Notes: generated by a model not told the origin, from the letters alone. A stretch of DNA of 64,000 nucleotides from Hericium rajendrae (GCA_033439255.1 CM065885.1:186001-250000), one strand, 5' to 3'. Positions 1 to 12,252 are shown, numbered from the stretch's first letter. Numbers and translations: made by a program.

Positions 1-593
1 GAAGCGTGCGTGCGGGCGTCGAAGCGTCGTGTAAATAATAAGAGTCGGGACCGGTCGAGAAGCGATAAGCTGGAAGCGAGAATCGACAACATTCGAAACA
101 AGGGTGGGCGAGGTGGGAGCTCGAAAAAGCTCTAGACTACTCTGTGGAATAGAGAGTCAGGTCAGCACGCGGTGCGGGGCTCCTCAGGCGTGAGGATACA
201 AACCTGGAAGGAATAGGGAGAGGCTAGGGAACATGCAGTTTCGCTGCGCTCAGCTCTTATACCTCCCACATCGAGGCAGGAGGATCCGAGACAGCACTGA
301 CCAACGACACGGCGGACAACCGCGGTCAGTGCGTCACTCCCGACCAAGGTTCCGCGTCGTCTGCGAGACTGAACTCGCGCGGCGAGCGTAACTTACTCTA
401 TGAGTCGGGGACCCAAACGAGGTCAGGACGCGGCCTGACAATTGCGAAGCGTCGCAAGAGGCGATCGTGGTCGATTAGCCTCGTCCGATCGACGCGTACC
501 TCTTAGGGTGTGCTCGAGACCAATGTTTAGGGCAGAACGGCACCTTGCGGCGCCACCGAAACTCCTGGATTGCGCATGTGACTTGGACCCGGT

Positions 594-650
594 AGAAATA
601 CAAACGGCAGCAGAAATACAAAGCAGAGACATGAATGGCAGAGAAATACA
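594..650. repeat. Three copies of AGAAATACAA-like motif
   Basis: The 9-10 base motif AGAAATACAA starts at 594, 612 and 642 inside an A-rich patch. No function is apparent. It looks like a decayed simple or tandem repeat. Confidence 0.6.
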
Positions 651-861
651 AGCAGGTTACAAGCAGACAGCACAGAAATGAAGAACGAGGGGTTGAACCC
701 ATACAAATACAGGGCTGAAACAATGAGGCCATGGAAGAGAAGAGAAGAGAAAAGGCAGAAAACAACATAAGTGAGGGAACGAGAATGGATAGCGACAGAC
801 TTCAGGGTGGTGAAGAGAGTTGGGGGTGGAAGAGGGTGGGTAGCGCGTAAAGACTACCTAT

Positions 862-939
862 CGGTAAGAGAGCAAAATCTGCGTGAGCGAGACAGCGCGG
901 CTGTCGAGATAGCGCACGTACCTGGCGGTAAGAGAGCAA
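862..939. repeat. Direct repeat, CGGTAAGAGAGCAA twice
   Basis: The 14-base word CGGTAAGAGAGCAA occurs at 862 and 926, with similar flanks (a TAGCGC word precedes each). This suggests two diverged tandem units of about 64 bases. Confidence 0.6.
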
Positions 940-1170
940 GAGCTGGGGAGGCTCCTATTCACAACGGATGAAGCGCCTGGATTACATAAGCTGCTCCGGC
1001 ACGCAACCGGCGCGGATGAGCGCGCAGTGCGGGGGGCGGCGGCGAGCTACGCAGCGCAGAGGCGGCCGCGCGCAGGGTGCACAGGCGAGGCGAGGCAGAG
1101 TGGCGACGGGGCGGAGGGGGTACGGGCAATGCAGCGACGCAGCACACGGAGAGAGAAGACACAGCGTGGG

Positions 1171-1307
1171 CACCGAGCCACACGGCAGCCGGCATGCGTG
1201 CGATGAAAGACGAAGCTGGTACACCGAGCCACACGGCATCCAACGTGCACACAGCGAGAGGCGAGCAGCGGGCAGACCAGTCGACCAGTGCACCGAGCCA
1301 CACGGCA
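1171..1307. repeat. Three spaced copies of a 17-base word
   Basis: CACCGAGCCACACGGCA occurs exactly at 1171, 1222 and 1291, that is at spacings of 51 and 69 bases. The GC-rich stretch around it can be read open on both strands, but the repeat spacing and lack of any homology argue for non-coding satellite-like DNA. Confidence 0.7.
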
Positions 1308-1399
1308 TCCGGCGTGCAGCGTCAGGGCGTCGTCGAGCCGGACTGCGACTCGAGCAGACGACATAGCGACGACGCACCAGTAGACCCCTTTTCGAGGTG

Positions 1400-1514
1400 A
1401 CCTTCGACCTTCGAGTTCACCTTCGGCAGGCTTGAACTCTGCTAGTTTTCTGCGCCGAAGGTCACCTTCGAGTCGACCTTCGCCTTCAACCTTCGGCAGG
1501 TTTGAACTGAGCTA
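1400..1514. repeat. Two-unit imperfect tandem repeat
   Basis: Two units are built from CCTTCG words and end in CTTCGGCAGG followed by a TTGAACT stretch (about 1400-1438 and 1462-1508). No coding or RNA signal is recognised. Confidence 0.6.
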
Positions 1515-2024
1515 ATCGCCCATCGCGCCACGACACGACGCTATACGACACAACGTTCCCTTTTGGTCGCGGTCCTGCGTGACGCGAAAGCGGATCTGGG
1601 ACTCGAGGGGATTGTGTTTGACGTGGTGCGTAAGGGTGCGTAATGATCGCGCGTTGGGAGCGTGGGCTCTGTTCGCCGGAATGGGCCAAGGGCCATCGTT
1701 CGAAGTTCCGACGCGCTTGACCCTGCTTGACCCCAGACTCCTTATCATCTGGCAGATGGCAGGGAAGCACTCCGGAATTGACGATCATCTATCTCATGAA
1801 ACCTAGCAGGCTGCACCGTGGGTAGACCCCTCGAAGTCGGGACATCCCTAGCAGCTCTATCTACCCGATCCGAATCGGAGCCTCTGCTGTCTAGACCTCC
1901 TTCTCCTCCAGTGTTGCGTCAACTGAAGACCCCTTTCAATATTATCCTATGATATCGGTGGCTGCATCGACGAAGATATGAGTGAGTGAAACACTCTTCT
2001 ACTCGTCCTTGAGTTGACTCTAAC

Positions 2025-5000
2025 ATGGACGTACGGTATCACAGGCGACTTCCAGCGACTAGCATGCCCTTGTACCGAGAAATTTCATTCGTGAGCATGA
2101 GTACTGCCGTTGCACGCCAACCTGTCCAACCCATTCTGCCTTGCAGCGATTTGGGAGAAGTCATTAGCAATGAAGGAGCAGACGTGTTTCCGAGCACCCG
2201 CGATGATGACGCCAGAATGACAGAGGCAATCGAGTACCCTTCTCGCCTCGACCCAAAGAACTTTAGATTCACCCTCATCATAGTCCCGTAAGTAGCCTCT
2301 CATCTTCCTGCCTGAACAGATCACAAATGTCCGACAGATGCACGAATCACCCCGACATCAAAGTCAGATACGTTATGTGCGTGGTGAACCTGGAGCAGGC
2401 TATTGCAACTCGGAAGGCGTCCCTTCGTAAAGCAGCATCCGATCCTTCCGAACTTGCACTCCATATGAGCAGCCTAGCCCGCTTCCGCCATCTATTTTTT
2501 CTGGCGAACAGCCGAAACGATTTTTTGGTTTATGCTATCAGCGGACTCGGCAGATGTCTTCGGACGCTGCAGATGGACGACTACCACAAAGCCATGTACA
2601 AAGCGGAAATGGGTGCCTATCATCATTCTTCCTTCCACCACTTCGGCGCTGGTCTGGAGTCGATCTCAGACATGAAAAATGCAATTCAATGTCTGAAGGA
2701 TGCCATTAAGCTTCTACCGGAGGGCTCTCCAGCGGCTCTTGCGGGCTATCTCGACCGCGAGTTAGCCTCGTTGCTCTTGTGCCATTTCCGCAGCAATCCA
2801 CATAAAGACGTCCTAGAAGATGCTGCCATCGCGAGGCTCCGTAGGCGAGTGGATCTGCCCATGGACCTTCGATGCCGAAGCTCCAGCCTCGAGATCTTGA
2901 CAGATATTCTGATGTCACGCTTTGAGTCCAACCAGTCGGCGGTTGACCTCGACGATGCCATATCTTACCATGAGAAAGCCCTGCGCCTCCTACCTGATAT
3001 CGAGATGGACGACGATGGAACCATCAAATGCACGGATACGAAGTCGGAGATCGCGCTGGACGCTCTCACTTCCTACAGCACATGGCTCTGCATGCGCTTC
3101 GGTCAAACAGGAACACTGAAGTCAAAGGACCTTGAGACTGCGACGTATTGGGCAGAATTTATCACAAAGCGGATTTCGAAGGACTGCTCCCAACGAACGA
3201 AGCGGAGAAGGCAGAACTGCCTCGTCAACTGTCTCATGCAGCGCTATCAAGCAGATGGCCAGGTTATAGATATCTCTCGTGCTGTAAACCTTATCACCGA
3301 GTGGTCGGATCTGAGCTATGCCGACAGCATTGGGCAACTACTCCTGATTGCATTCGAACGAACACAGGACAACGGATTCATCGATGGCGCGGTCCAATTC
3401 CTCGAGAAAGCACTCACCTATAATCAGATGCGTCGAAACGTATTAGGCAACTTTGAGGCCATGATCAGGAGACATCTCGGGCGGAGCGAGGTTGCTACCA
3501 TCCACGAAGTTATGGATCGAGAGCCTGGGCTGTTCTCGGCCTATGTGCACCGCCCTGGCGCCATCGCAATACCTCGCCTGAACATCGATTGGGCCTATGT
3601 CAGTGCACAGCATTACGCCCTTGGACGAGCTCTTACTCTGAAGTACGAGCACTCTCAAGCGCGACGAGAAGACGATATCAACAAAGCACTGCAGAGTCTC
3701 GAGAGGGCAATGTCTATGGCCCCTCCGACTAGCCATTTCTACCCACAGTATCTCATCTCCGCAGGGACGGCCTACAGAGTGCGCTTCGAAAAGTCGGGTG
3801 GTAACTATGATGATATCATAACCGCCGTGGATCGACAGCAACGCGCACTGGATCATATCAATCAATTCCCTCAGTGTCAACCATTCCGTGTACAGGCCTT
3901 GCACAATCTTGCCCATTCTTCTCTCAGATTAGCCTTGTACGACCGTAGCGCATTCAAGTTTACGAAGGCTTTGGAGCTGTTTGAAAAAGCTGTCAATGCT
4001 GAATCCGGATTTCTTCACGACCGGTTGAACGCTGCTGTTGATTGGGCGAGACTTGCCCACGATATTAGTACCAACCCTCCTCAATTCTTACAGGAGCAGT
4101 TACAGGAGAAGGAGCTGTTAAGGCATGCGCTCCAGGGATATAGGCATTCAGTTTCACTCCTCGTCCAGGCTACAATGATGGGCGTCACCACCTCTTCTCG
4201 ACTTACAGAGCTCTACACGCTCCCCAAAAGTCTTGCAAGCGATGCAGCCGCATGTGCGTTTCGCCTCGCCGTAGTGGATCCCGTGGACTCGCAGACCCAT
4301 ATCGGTAAGGCGGTCGAGCTGCTGGACCAGGGTCGGGCCATCCTGTGGTCTCAAGCTGCGCAGCTGCGTCAGGATATGAAGCGTCTAGAGGACGAGGATC
4401 CGGCCCTCGCTGTCGCCCTTATGACAATTCTACAGAGACAATTCCGCGCATCGCTGGTCGGTGACTCCTATGCCCATTCCGAGCAGGCTATCCAGAAAGA
4501 TGTGTCCCTTTTGGAAATGGGCCTCTCAGCCGTCCGTCGAATCAAAGGCTTCAGCGATTTTCTATCCCCGGTGCCCTTCAAGGGCTTCGCCACGCCGCCG
4601 ATGAAGCACCTATCATCATAGTCAACACAAGCGACTATGGCTGCGACGCTTTAATCGTCATTCCTGAGGGTGACCTCCAGGTGATTCCTTTGGAAGATCT
4701 CCGGAAGAGCGACATAGATAATGACGTATCTGACTTGCTGGGGATACTTGAACGCGATCACAAAGATCGACGGCGCATCTTCCCGCGGATAATGGAGAGG
4801 CTATGGGTTAACTTGTGCGAGCCTATCCTCAACTCTAACGCCTTCGAGAAAGCAGGTCTGAAGAAGGATTCGAATAACCCTGTCCAGGTGCGCTGGTGCC
4901 CCACGGGAAAGCTCGCCTTCCTGCCCATCCATGCAGCGTGCCCTCGAAACGGTGCCAGGGGCACGCTCGACTACATTGTCTCGTCCTATATCACGACGTT

Positions 5001-5685
5001 GTCTACTGTACTCAGATCAGAAAAAACGCACAAACGACCGCAGACCTCTCTCAACACCAGACCCACGTATCCGCACATCCTAGCGGTTTGTCATGCGGGA
5101 AGTTCAGATCAGGGTTATTCCCCTCTCACCTACGTCGAGAAGGAGATCAACCTCGTGCGAAAATACGCAGAGGGACGGCATGTCACCGTCGTTCCCCTCG
5201 ACCAAGTCACTAGACCAAACGTCCTGACTGAACTCGAGCATTCTGATTGGGTCCACTTCGCCTGCCACGGCACGCAGAATGTCACAAGTCCCATGGAGAG
5301 TGCTTTGCTGCTGCAGGATGGACAGATGCCCATCTCCTACATGATCAGAGACAAGAGCTTTTCGGGAGAGTTCGCAATGCTTCTCGCCTGCGAGACTGCA
5401 ATGGGCTCACCGGGTCTCTCGGACGAGGCCATCCATGTCGCCGCAGCATTGCATTTCGCCGGCTTCAAAAGTATCGTGGCGACAATGTGGAAGATTCGGG
5501 ACGACAAAGGGGTGGAGGTGGCGGATTCGGTGTATGACTACATCTTCAACCAGGGGCCTGAGTTCCCGAGAATGTTGGCGCCAGGAGAGGCCGCGCGCGC
5601 GCTGAGACATGCACAGCTCAAGCTGCGAGCCGAGAAGAAGCTGGAGCTGCAGTACTGGGCACCGTTCATACATTATGGCCTGTGA
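2025..5685 (+). CDS. TPR-CHAT caspase-like protein, copy 1 (one base missing)
   Basis: Paralogue of the gene at 22,387-25,955 and very similar to it along its length. Exon 1 runs from 2025 (or from the ATG at 2097, which aligns with the start of copy 2) to 2287. A 50-base GT..AG intron covers 2288-2337. Exon 2 runs 2338-5685. Most of the protein is helical, repetitive TPR-like sequence. The C-terminal CHAT domain carries the His of FACHGTQ (near 5265) and the Cys of LLACETAMG (near 5392), the expected His-Cys dyad of caspase-like CHAT peptidases. The frame is lost around 4579-4585: copy 2 has one more base there, and the exon sum (3539 from 2097) is one short of a multiple of three. As written, the first 4.6 kb encodes the TPR part and stops. 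The CHAT part is open in the next frame. This is either a young pseudogene or a consensus error. The substrate is unknown. Confidence 0.85.
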
Positions 5686-5814
5686 TTCATGACTACTATG
5701 TAGCTGTGTAGATGTGAGTGAATTTTATATTGTGGAGTCCATAAATACATATGATAGGCATCTTGATATCGAGGTATACATCGACCGCGGGGCCTGTTTC
5801 AAGTTCTCCAACCA

Positions 5815-6933
5815 TTCACTTCTGGCTATACATTCCTCCAGATCAGTTTTCAGCGTCGGAGATGTCTCGACATCCTAACGGTCGGACAGCCATTCTACGA
5901 GCAGGTGGTGGAAAGCCTGATTTCAGTCCTGGATACGTATGTCCACGTCCGACAATTTGAGCTTCTCAATTTCTACAAAAAGAGCCGTTCCTGCGTCCAT
6001 GGATACAGTTCCGCAAGGGCCGGGAATCAGCGTCCGTGGTCATGCTGAGGGCTTCGCAGAACGATATGGCCTGATCGTTGCAGACTCAGACTCTGATGGC
6101 CTCCGCGCATCGTCCAAGCATGTCGACCCAGTCATAGATCGGGACGTCATTGCCGAAGGTATCTATGGAGACATGGATGGTCCGGATAGTCTGCAGCGGC
6201 AGCACCCGGCAGAGGAGCTGCACAGGGCTGTATGACTGCTCGCGGCTGCAGGACGAGATCGCCATATCGGCGTCCAGATGGTCTAGATCAAGCTCGTCGT
6301 CTGGGGTGCATTGCACAAACGCCACATCTGCAGGCGGAAGCCGGGTGTCGATGTTGTGCGTAAGCAGCAAGGTATGCCACGGAGACAGATCAGCGCCGTC
6401 GCTGGTAAGGGCATGCAAGAAGGGAAGGATCTCAGCGACGTCGGTGTCGTCGGTGCACCGGAGCTGCAATTGACAGCGTGGGCGTACGACAGCCATCTTA
6501 GTCCCGATGATCCGAGCGTCGCGCGTCTGGTGCAGATGCTCGGATAGGAGACTCGAGAACGAGAGGGATGGTTCGCTCATGGGGCAGAGAACAGAGATCG
6601 GCGTTGCTATCGAACGGGTCAGCATCGCTTCTGCACATAGAAGGCCGAACGCGAAGTAGATGTCACTTCAGAGACTCGGGAACTGCAGGGCTGTACCCCA
6701 CCAGCACCGATAGACCTGTGTCACTTCGATCTAGCCGAGCGGGTGTTGAGTAGAAGATGTTAGCTGTCACACTGCAGCGTAGCACTTGACATGAAGATGC
6801 GTACAAGAACTTCGAATAGGGGGCCGGATATGGGAGAGAGCCCATTGCGGCGAGTTCGGATGGAGCACACCGCGGCGTGCATAGCTGTTAGTTTATCGTT
6901 CAGCGCCTGCTGGGCATTAGCGATGGTACTCAT
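5815..6933 (-). pseudogene. F-box protein pseudogene
   Basis: The start at 6933 gives the typical Agaricomycete F-box opening: a helical lead, then SPISGPLFEVLVRIF, which matches the usual I-LPxEVLxxIF box but lacks the Leu-Pro. After a likely intron, QVYRCWWGTALQFPSL continues the family pattern, but a TGA stands at 6668-6670 where family members have Trp (TGG). The same frame goes on through EAMLTRSIATPISV and the leucine-rich part around 6100-6500. Further in-frame stops follow, and recognisable family sequence (LLVEWLSDR) persists to about 5815. F-box proteins recruit substrates to SCF ubiquitin ligases. With several stops this copy is a relic. Confidence 0.65.
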
Positions 6934-7557
6934 GCCATCCCGAGGCGAGACGCCACCAGTATGAACGAGTCGACGCAGGACGACGGCAGACCAGACAGCT
7001 TGAGGACTAGGCGACACGAGTAAGTTGCATTCGGGTGAGCGGAAAACGTAATGCGACGTACTAATACTTAGATATGGATGCGGATTGAAAAGTGGAATGC
7101 ACCCCTGCAGGGTCATTTTTGTAGGAGAATAATGATACTGCTGAACGAAGACACATGATGCTCTGCGCTCACCATTGTTCCCAAGTTTGCCAGTGTGTTC
7201 CAAAGACGGCCACCACTTTAGTGAATTCCCCGAGTGCGATGGCCCGGATACCCGGTCTCCTGGAAGTGACTTATCAATGGTCGAATCCAATCTATTGCAG
7301 TTCATAGAAATAAGTCGAGCTTGGCACAGGGACGATCCTATGATCAAATCATTTGGAGTGGAGAGCGGAATGGCAGTTGAAGGCAAGATGTCACAAGCGC
7401 CCAACAAATGCCCGTACTGTAACGCGTCGCGACCGACGCGTCGCCGCGGCATCTATTCCTTCAAACTCGCTATGTATACCATCGCTGAAGCACGTTGAAT
7501 GACTCGTTTGCATTGTAAATAATCAACGACAGTATACGCATGACGATCCAAAGAAGA
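6934..7557. other. Intergenic stretch
   Basis: Lies between the F-box relic and the 3' end of the HNH gene. Open frames of up to about 100 codons on both strands show no family resemblance. Nothing supportable is seen beyond likely promoter and terminator DNA. Confidence 0.5.
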
Positions 7558-8910
7558 TCAAGCATCATGTAAGCCGTCAACGGGTCCCAACTGGAGAAGA
7601 GCATGAGTTAATAAGTCTACGGATGAACCGTCCTCAGCCAGTACGTGTCCCTCTTCGATGTCTCGTAAGACTCTCTCAATGTACTCGGATGCCCCAGACA
7701 TATGAGCAACTCTGGCACACGCCGCATGGATGCGGAGGTATCGAGGGTTTGGAAGGGGAACCTGGTCTGGATCCGGTGCATGGTTCACAAATCGCACGTC
7801 CATTGGCAAGCCCGTGATTGCAAATACATCTTCGTCATACGATGTTCGAAGGTAGTAATGATGATCATTCGGCTCCTGCGACAGATTTGAGGCGATGGAC
7901 AAGTGGGAAAACAGAAGCGTACTGCAGTTTCGGCTTTGTCGAACCAAATATCTAGGTTATCGAAGGCAGTATGTACCGTCGCGTCGAGAGTCAAGACATT
8001 GTCGAGACGGTGGACATTGACACCGCTGAGTTCGTCGCGGAGGCTGGTCTCGCCAAAGTTGGCCAGGACAGTCCAAACAGAAGCCGTAGAGGGGCGCTGA
8101 TAACGAGCGGGTGAGGTTTCACCATAAGGTGGAATCGATAAAATTGGCGTGCCTCCTTGACGCTAGCAAGGTCCGTGCTGGGAGAGTCCGAGATGATGTA
8201 ACAGCACTGCGTGCAACACGCCCCAGCATTGGCCGCAATGGCCTCCAACTTCAGCTCCTGAATGAATCGTACGGAATTAATGTCGTATTTCCCGGACACC
8301 ATGCAACGGTGGTTATCGCGTATCAAAGCCTGGTGAAGGAGTCACGAGAGGCTGAGAACGGCAAAGGCTATCACTTGAACGCACAGTACATTTTGCTTCG
8401 GCGGGACTTGTCGGAGTGCTTTTGAGGAATTCCTTAGCGTATTCTTGTTTCTTGTCGAACGACAGCCTAGGCGTATCATGCCCAGACCGAGGTGGGATGT
8501 GCCCTCGATACTTCTTAACTTGAATAACATAAGAACAAGTACATTGCGCTGAGATGCGACTTACACGGGCGCACATAGTGGTTCACATAGAACAGACCTA
8601 ACTCGTAGATGGCAGCATTGAGAGCACCCTCCGAGGTGCCGTGCCATTGGTGGAAAGATTTGACCTCGTTGAGGACGTAGCTCTGCGCGACGTCATTCAA
8701 GGGTTCGAGAATGAGATATCCGACAAGTCGCGCGCAAACGACGTTCAGATTGTGCAGAGCTGTCCTTTCTGTGGATACAGAACGTCCGTCGAACTTGGAA
8801 AGTGCAGCTTGCTCCGCTTTCAGAACGAAGCCATAAGTGCTCATGAAGTCCTCGGAACGCGGATGGTTGGCCCAAAGTGTGGCCCCGGCAGGCAGGGGAA
8901 AACCTAGCAT
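7558..8910 (-). CDS. HNH-nuclease-family protein, 379 aa
   Basis: Five exons: 8910-8565, 8518-8385, 8329-8162, 8096-7923 and 7875-7558. The exon sum of 1140 bases is 380 codons exactly. The order of parts matches the basidiomycete HNH-domain family. There is an N-terminal helical region ending in a RPFKKYRG junction, then ALIRDNHRCMVSGKYD opening the HNH module, then TQCCYIISDS, then VHRLDNVLTLDATVHTAFD holding the conserved Asn and the last His. A C-terminal part with LHAACARVAHMSGA-like sequence follows (here IHAACARVAHMSGA). Family members normally have Ala-His in the TQCAHI motif. Here it is Cys-Tyr (TGT TAC), so the first HNH histidine is missing and DNA cleavage is doubtful. Two junctions are non-standard: an AAG acceptor at 8519-8521 and a GTCAAG donor at 8161. 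The in-frame sum supports them. The cellular role of the family is not established. Confidence 0.8.
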
Positions 8911-10064
8911 AATGGCCGTACATCACTTAGCAGGTCGATGTTTTGTAAGGTCAGATCATATAGGGAGAGCGAGGTGCGGGAAGGACAACTATCTTTTGTT
9001 CAAGGTCTGCATAGAAGATTAGCTTAGTGATTAGGGGCTGCCAGTACTTGCTTGACGGTGAGGAAGATGAAATGTAGCAAGCGTCAACCAGGCGCCCGCA
9101 GGACGCAGGCGCGTCGTTGACGCGTTTCGTCACGTCACGGTCTCTCCACGGTCTAACTTCCATCTCGTTCCTTGCATACTTCAGAATATTTCTAGTATCC
9201 CTTTCATCTTGAAGGGGTCCAATCACGTATCTCGACTGTCAGATAGACTGATTGACAAGGACGGGTGTCTACCATGAATAATTTCAAAGCTTGCGGACGA
9301 CGCTTAGACTGCCAAGCAGTGACTGTCTCTCGAACGCAATATTGATGGACGAGTCGAGTACTGCGTAGATGAGATGTATCTGACTCACCATATGGGTTTC
9401 TAGCTGATTTGAAGGTTTCGAGCATCGATTTTCTGGAAATTGTCTGCGTTCCAGCAACACCATGGGACGCACAAATCCTGTCAGATGGCTGGATTCTTGT
9501 AGGCCTTTCACTGCGTGATAGCGGTGCGTGCCTTCACTTCTCCCGCAGATCAGACGCAGAAGACGTCGATGGCGGCGCACGGTGCCTTCCCGTTCAGAGT
9601 GCCGCGCGCATCTTCCAGCCTTATCATTCTGCAGGCATCGATATCGTATTAATCCAGTGACAGTAAGCGATTGATGAGCAACAAAGGGATCTATGATAGA
9701 AGGCCTTCGCGCATATTCTTACCTATGCTCTGTGGGTCCGCGGATCGCTTCGGGAGCTCAGACTCTCATAAGTATCGAGTGCGACTGGCCGCTAAACATC
9801 TGCTCGCAGCCCCGCTCCCCGTTCTTTTTCGCACTCCAAAATCCTCTCAGCGCCATGTGCCCCTTCTGCTCCAGCGGTCCAGTGCGCCTATTCTCATTTT
9901 TTGACGTCGCACAGCCACTCATACTGACCATACTGATCTCTCAGACTTTGCACGTCCCAGTCGGTGCGCAGCAGCGACCGCAGGGAAAGACCTTCAAGAG
10001 TCTGCGCCTTTCACCGTCAGAGTTTACGCGCCAAGTACCTGTGCGTTTGTCGCCGGGGGAGTCG
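8911..10064. other. Intergenic stretch
   Basis: About 1.1 kb with no supported gene. An open frame from 9693 runs in frame into the gene starting at 10,065, but its first part reads like non-coding DNA, so it is more likely leader or promoter. Other frames of 60-98 codons are not recognised. Confidence 0.5.
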
Positions 10065-11726
10065 ATGCTCGGAAACGACGCCATGGCTCCGAAGCTAAGG
10101 ATTATCGCCGAGAATGAGGAGGCGAAGGAGGTTCTGCGCCTGTCGAGCGGCGCCGCCGGGCAAGACTGGGTCGATGTGCCTTATAGCCAGCTCGATTCTA
10201 TCCTTTGGATCATGCAAAGGCTCGAAAAGGTCATCAGAATTCCTATGGGTAGCTGGGTACGCGATCTCGGACTGTTTGATTAAGAATCCGCATGTCATGC
10301 GCTGATGGTCATCTGCAGTTCTTGACCGGTGGTGGAGTCATCTTCTCCCCAGGCCATCTCGTCATGAGCTTGGAGCATTTCAAGCGTCGTGGAAACAAGC
10401 CTATCGGTGGGCCTCGCGCGCGTTTATTTTCATGTATACATAGACATTGAGTTGTTCATTGTAGAAGCCGTTCTCCTCCCCGCGTGGGATGTCCATGCTT
10501 TTTCCGCTACGAACCTCAAGACGCATGTCTGGAAGTACGTCCAGCTCGACCCTCCCTCCGCGGTGACGCCCGGAACCAGCGCTCGCACCCGAGCTGAGAT
10601 GCTATTCCCGCTGATCGACACCGTCGATTCACCTCACTGGCCCGCATACATCACTCACCGCCAGAACGCGGACCGGTACATTGCGAAGAAGATGGAAGAG
10701 ATGAAAGGCGAAGACATGGATCCGTACTGGCGTATGACGAAAGACGCCATCATGGATGCGCTCCTTGGTGAGGTAGACTTGGAGGACGACGACTGCGAGA
10801 GGATCGCAGATGCGATCTCCGTCCTCGAATGCGAAGTCTCGATCGACGGGAACTACGAGGTAAAGCCTCACAGCGCACAGCGCATCCAATCCATTCTGAC
10901 CCTCGTTCGCAGGTCCGCGATGCCGAGGTGCTCGTACGCATCCACTCCCTCGTCGCGCCGCGTTCCGTCGATGTCCACTTCAGCTTCCACCACCGCATGC
11001 GCCAGTACACCGTCGAGTGGGCCTACGCGCTTGGTTTCCGCATCAACAGCGCGCCCGCGCCGCCGCCGCGCACCTTCCCGTACGCAACGCACGACGTCGA
11101 CCAGCAGCACGCCGCGCGCGGCTGGCGGTCCTTCGGCTGGTTCCACCTCGACAAGCGCCGCGCGGAGCACAGCGCGTGCCCCGTGTCCGCGCGCGATCTG
11201 CAGGAGGTGCACGACGCGCTGTTCGGCGAGGAGGAAGCGGGCCGGATCGGCGACCGCGTGAGCCTGCTCGGCACCGCGCGCCTGCTGCTCGCCAGCGTGG
11301 GCATGAATTTCGCAGTCGCGCTGGACGAGGAAGACCGCGACGAGAACGGGATGGGCTGCAGCCGCCACCGGGATGCCAGTCGATTCTGGATGTCGATAGC
11401 GACAAGCCTGGTATCAGCGCGGCGCATCTAAGGAAGATTTGTGGGATTGAGCCGCTGGAAGATGATGGTAGGCGTGGCATGGCAGACTCCTTATCTTCCG
11501 CTCACGTTTTATTTGCTGCTCTGCAGATCCGGCAGACTTAACGCAGGAGCAGATGACCGAGCCTATGGACGAATCCGACGATGAAGGGCCCCGGGGTATC
11601 GACGAAGAAGTCAATCCCATGATCGAGGCATTTGCAGCGGCGATGAGGGAGGTAGCCCGGGAGCAACAGCAGACCCGCAGAGGTCGGGGTGGTTCGCAGC
11701 ATGGCGACGAGTGCGTCGTTGCGTAA
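10065..11726 (+). CDS. Unknown-family protein, copy 1 (one base missing)
   Basis: I do not recognise the family. Five exons fit: 10065-10256, 10319-10406, 10465-10859, 10913-11467 and 11527-11726, with introns of 53-62 bases. They sum to 1430 bases, one short of 477 codons. Comparison with copy 2 (49,440-50,790, opposite strand) puts the missing base in a G run near 11,352. The predicted protein of about 476 residues has no signal peptide or membrane segment that I can see. It has an acidic C-terminal tail rich in Asp, Glu and Gln. The best conserved block between the copies is around VRDAEVLVRIHSLVAPRSVD and HFSFHHRMRQ. The start at 10,065 is the first ATG in the conserved frame; 10,083 is an alternative. 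A base lost here would remove the last quarter of the protein. Confidence 0.6.
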
Positions 11727-12252
11727 TGGAAGGAGAAGTTCGAAAACTCTTGCCCCAGAAATAATTGTACTAACATGAAGCATATTGAAGACGTTGCGGT
11801 GACTTGACGAAACCAGGACTCTTGCAAGTGTTTTGCGGCGAGTCTCCGAGCTCTTTTTCACTTCCGTACTCGGAACAGAATGCTCTCGTAGTGCTAAGGG
11901 TGCTCACTACTACCCGGCACCGAAGTTTTGAAACTTGAGTACGTTTCTTGAGATTATCCCTTTTTCCAAAACTTCGTCAAGAGCCTCTTTTTCACCAACT
12001 CTATTGATCACTTCGGTCTGTGAGGTTGTAAGGGCAATACAATACATAGTGTAGAAGCGTAAAAGTACACAAGCGCCCACAGACGCGTCGCGTCGTTCCT
12101 TTCAGGCGCCCGAGCCGTTTCGTCACGTCACTGTCACCAGCAGTCACTAGTTCAATCTTCGTCTGCTCTTGACTCTATACCGCAGACACCTCCACGCAAC
12201 CGTCTCTCTCGCCTTCTATTTTTCAGTAAAGCAGATCTCAGTAAATCTAAGG
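11727..12252. other. Intergenic stretch
   Basis: Holds the 3' flank of the unknown gene and the promoter of the ATL gene. No open frame of interest. Nothing else seen. Confidence 0.5.

Larger units (their letters stand above)
1..2024. other. Gene-free repeat-bearing stretch
   Basis: No convincing gene is seen on either strand. Open frames here are short, overlap on both strands and match no family I know. The first 1.5 kb holds several short direct repeats, listed separately, and an A/G-rich run near 730-765. The last 200 bases before 2025 probably hold the promoter and leader of the TPR-CHAT gene. The bases from about 2050 on are conserved with the region upstream of the second CHAT copy, so they may be 5' leader or an extra exon. 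Confidence 0.6.

Noticed and set aside
968-1400. Long open frames on both strands at 959-1400
   Set aside because: Open on four frames at once in GC-rich DNA with exact internal repeats and no family resemblance; best explained as chance lack of stops.
2025-5685. CHAT-1 as two separate genes
   Set aside because: Copy 2 is one continuous frame over the same span, and the break is explained by one missing base.
10829-11541. Overlapping frames of 130-200 codons around 10.8-11.5 kb on both strands
   Set aside because: Shadows of the GC-rich exons of the unknown gene. Only one frame matches copy 2 at 50 kb.
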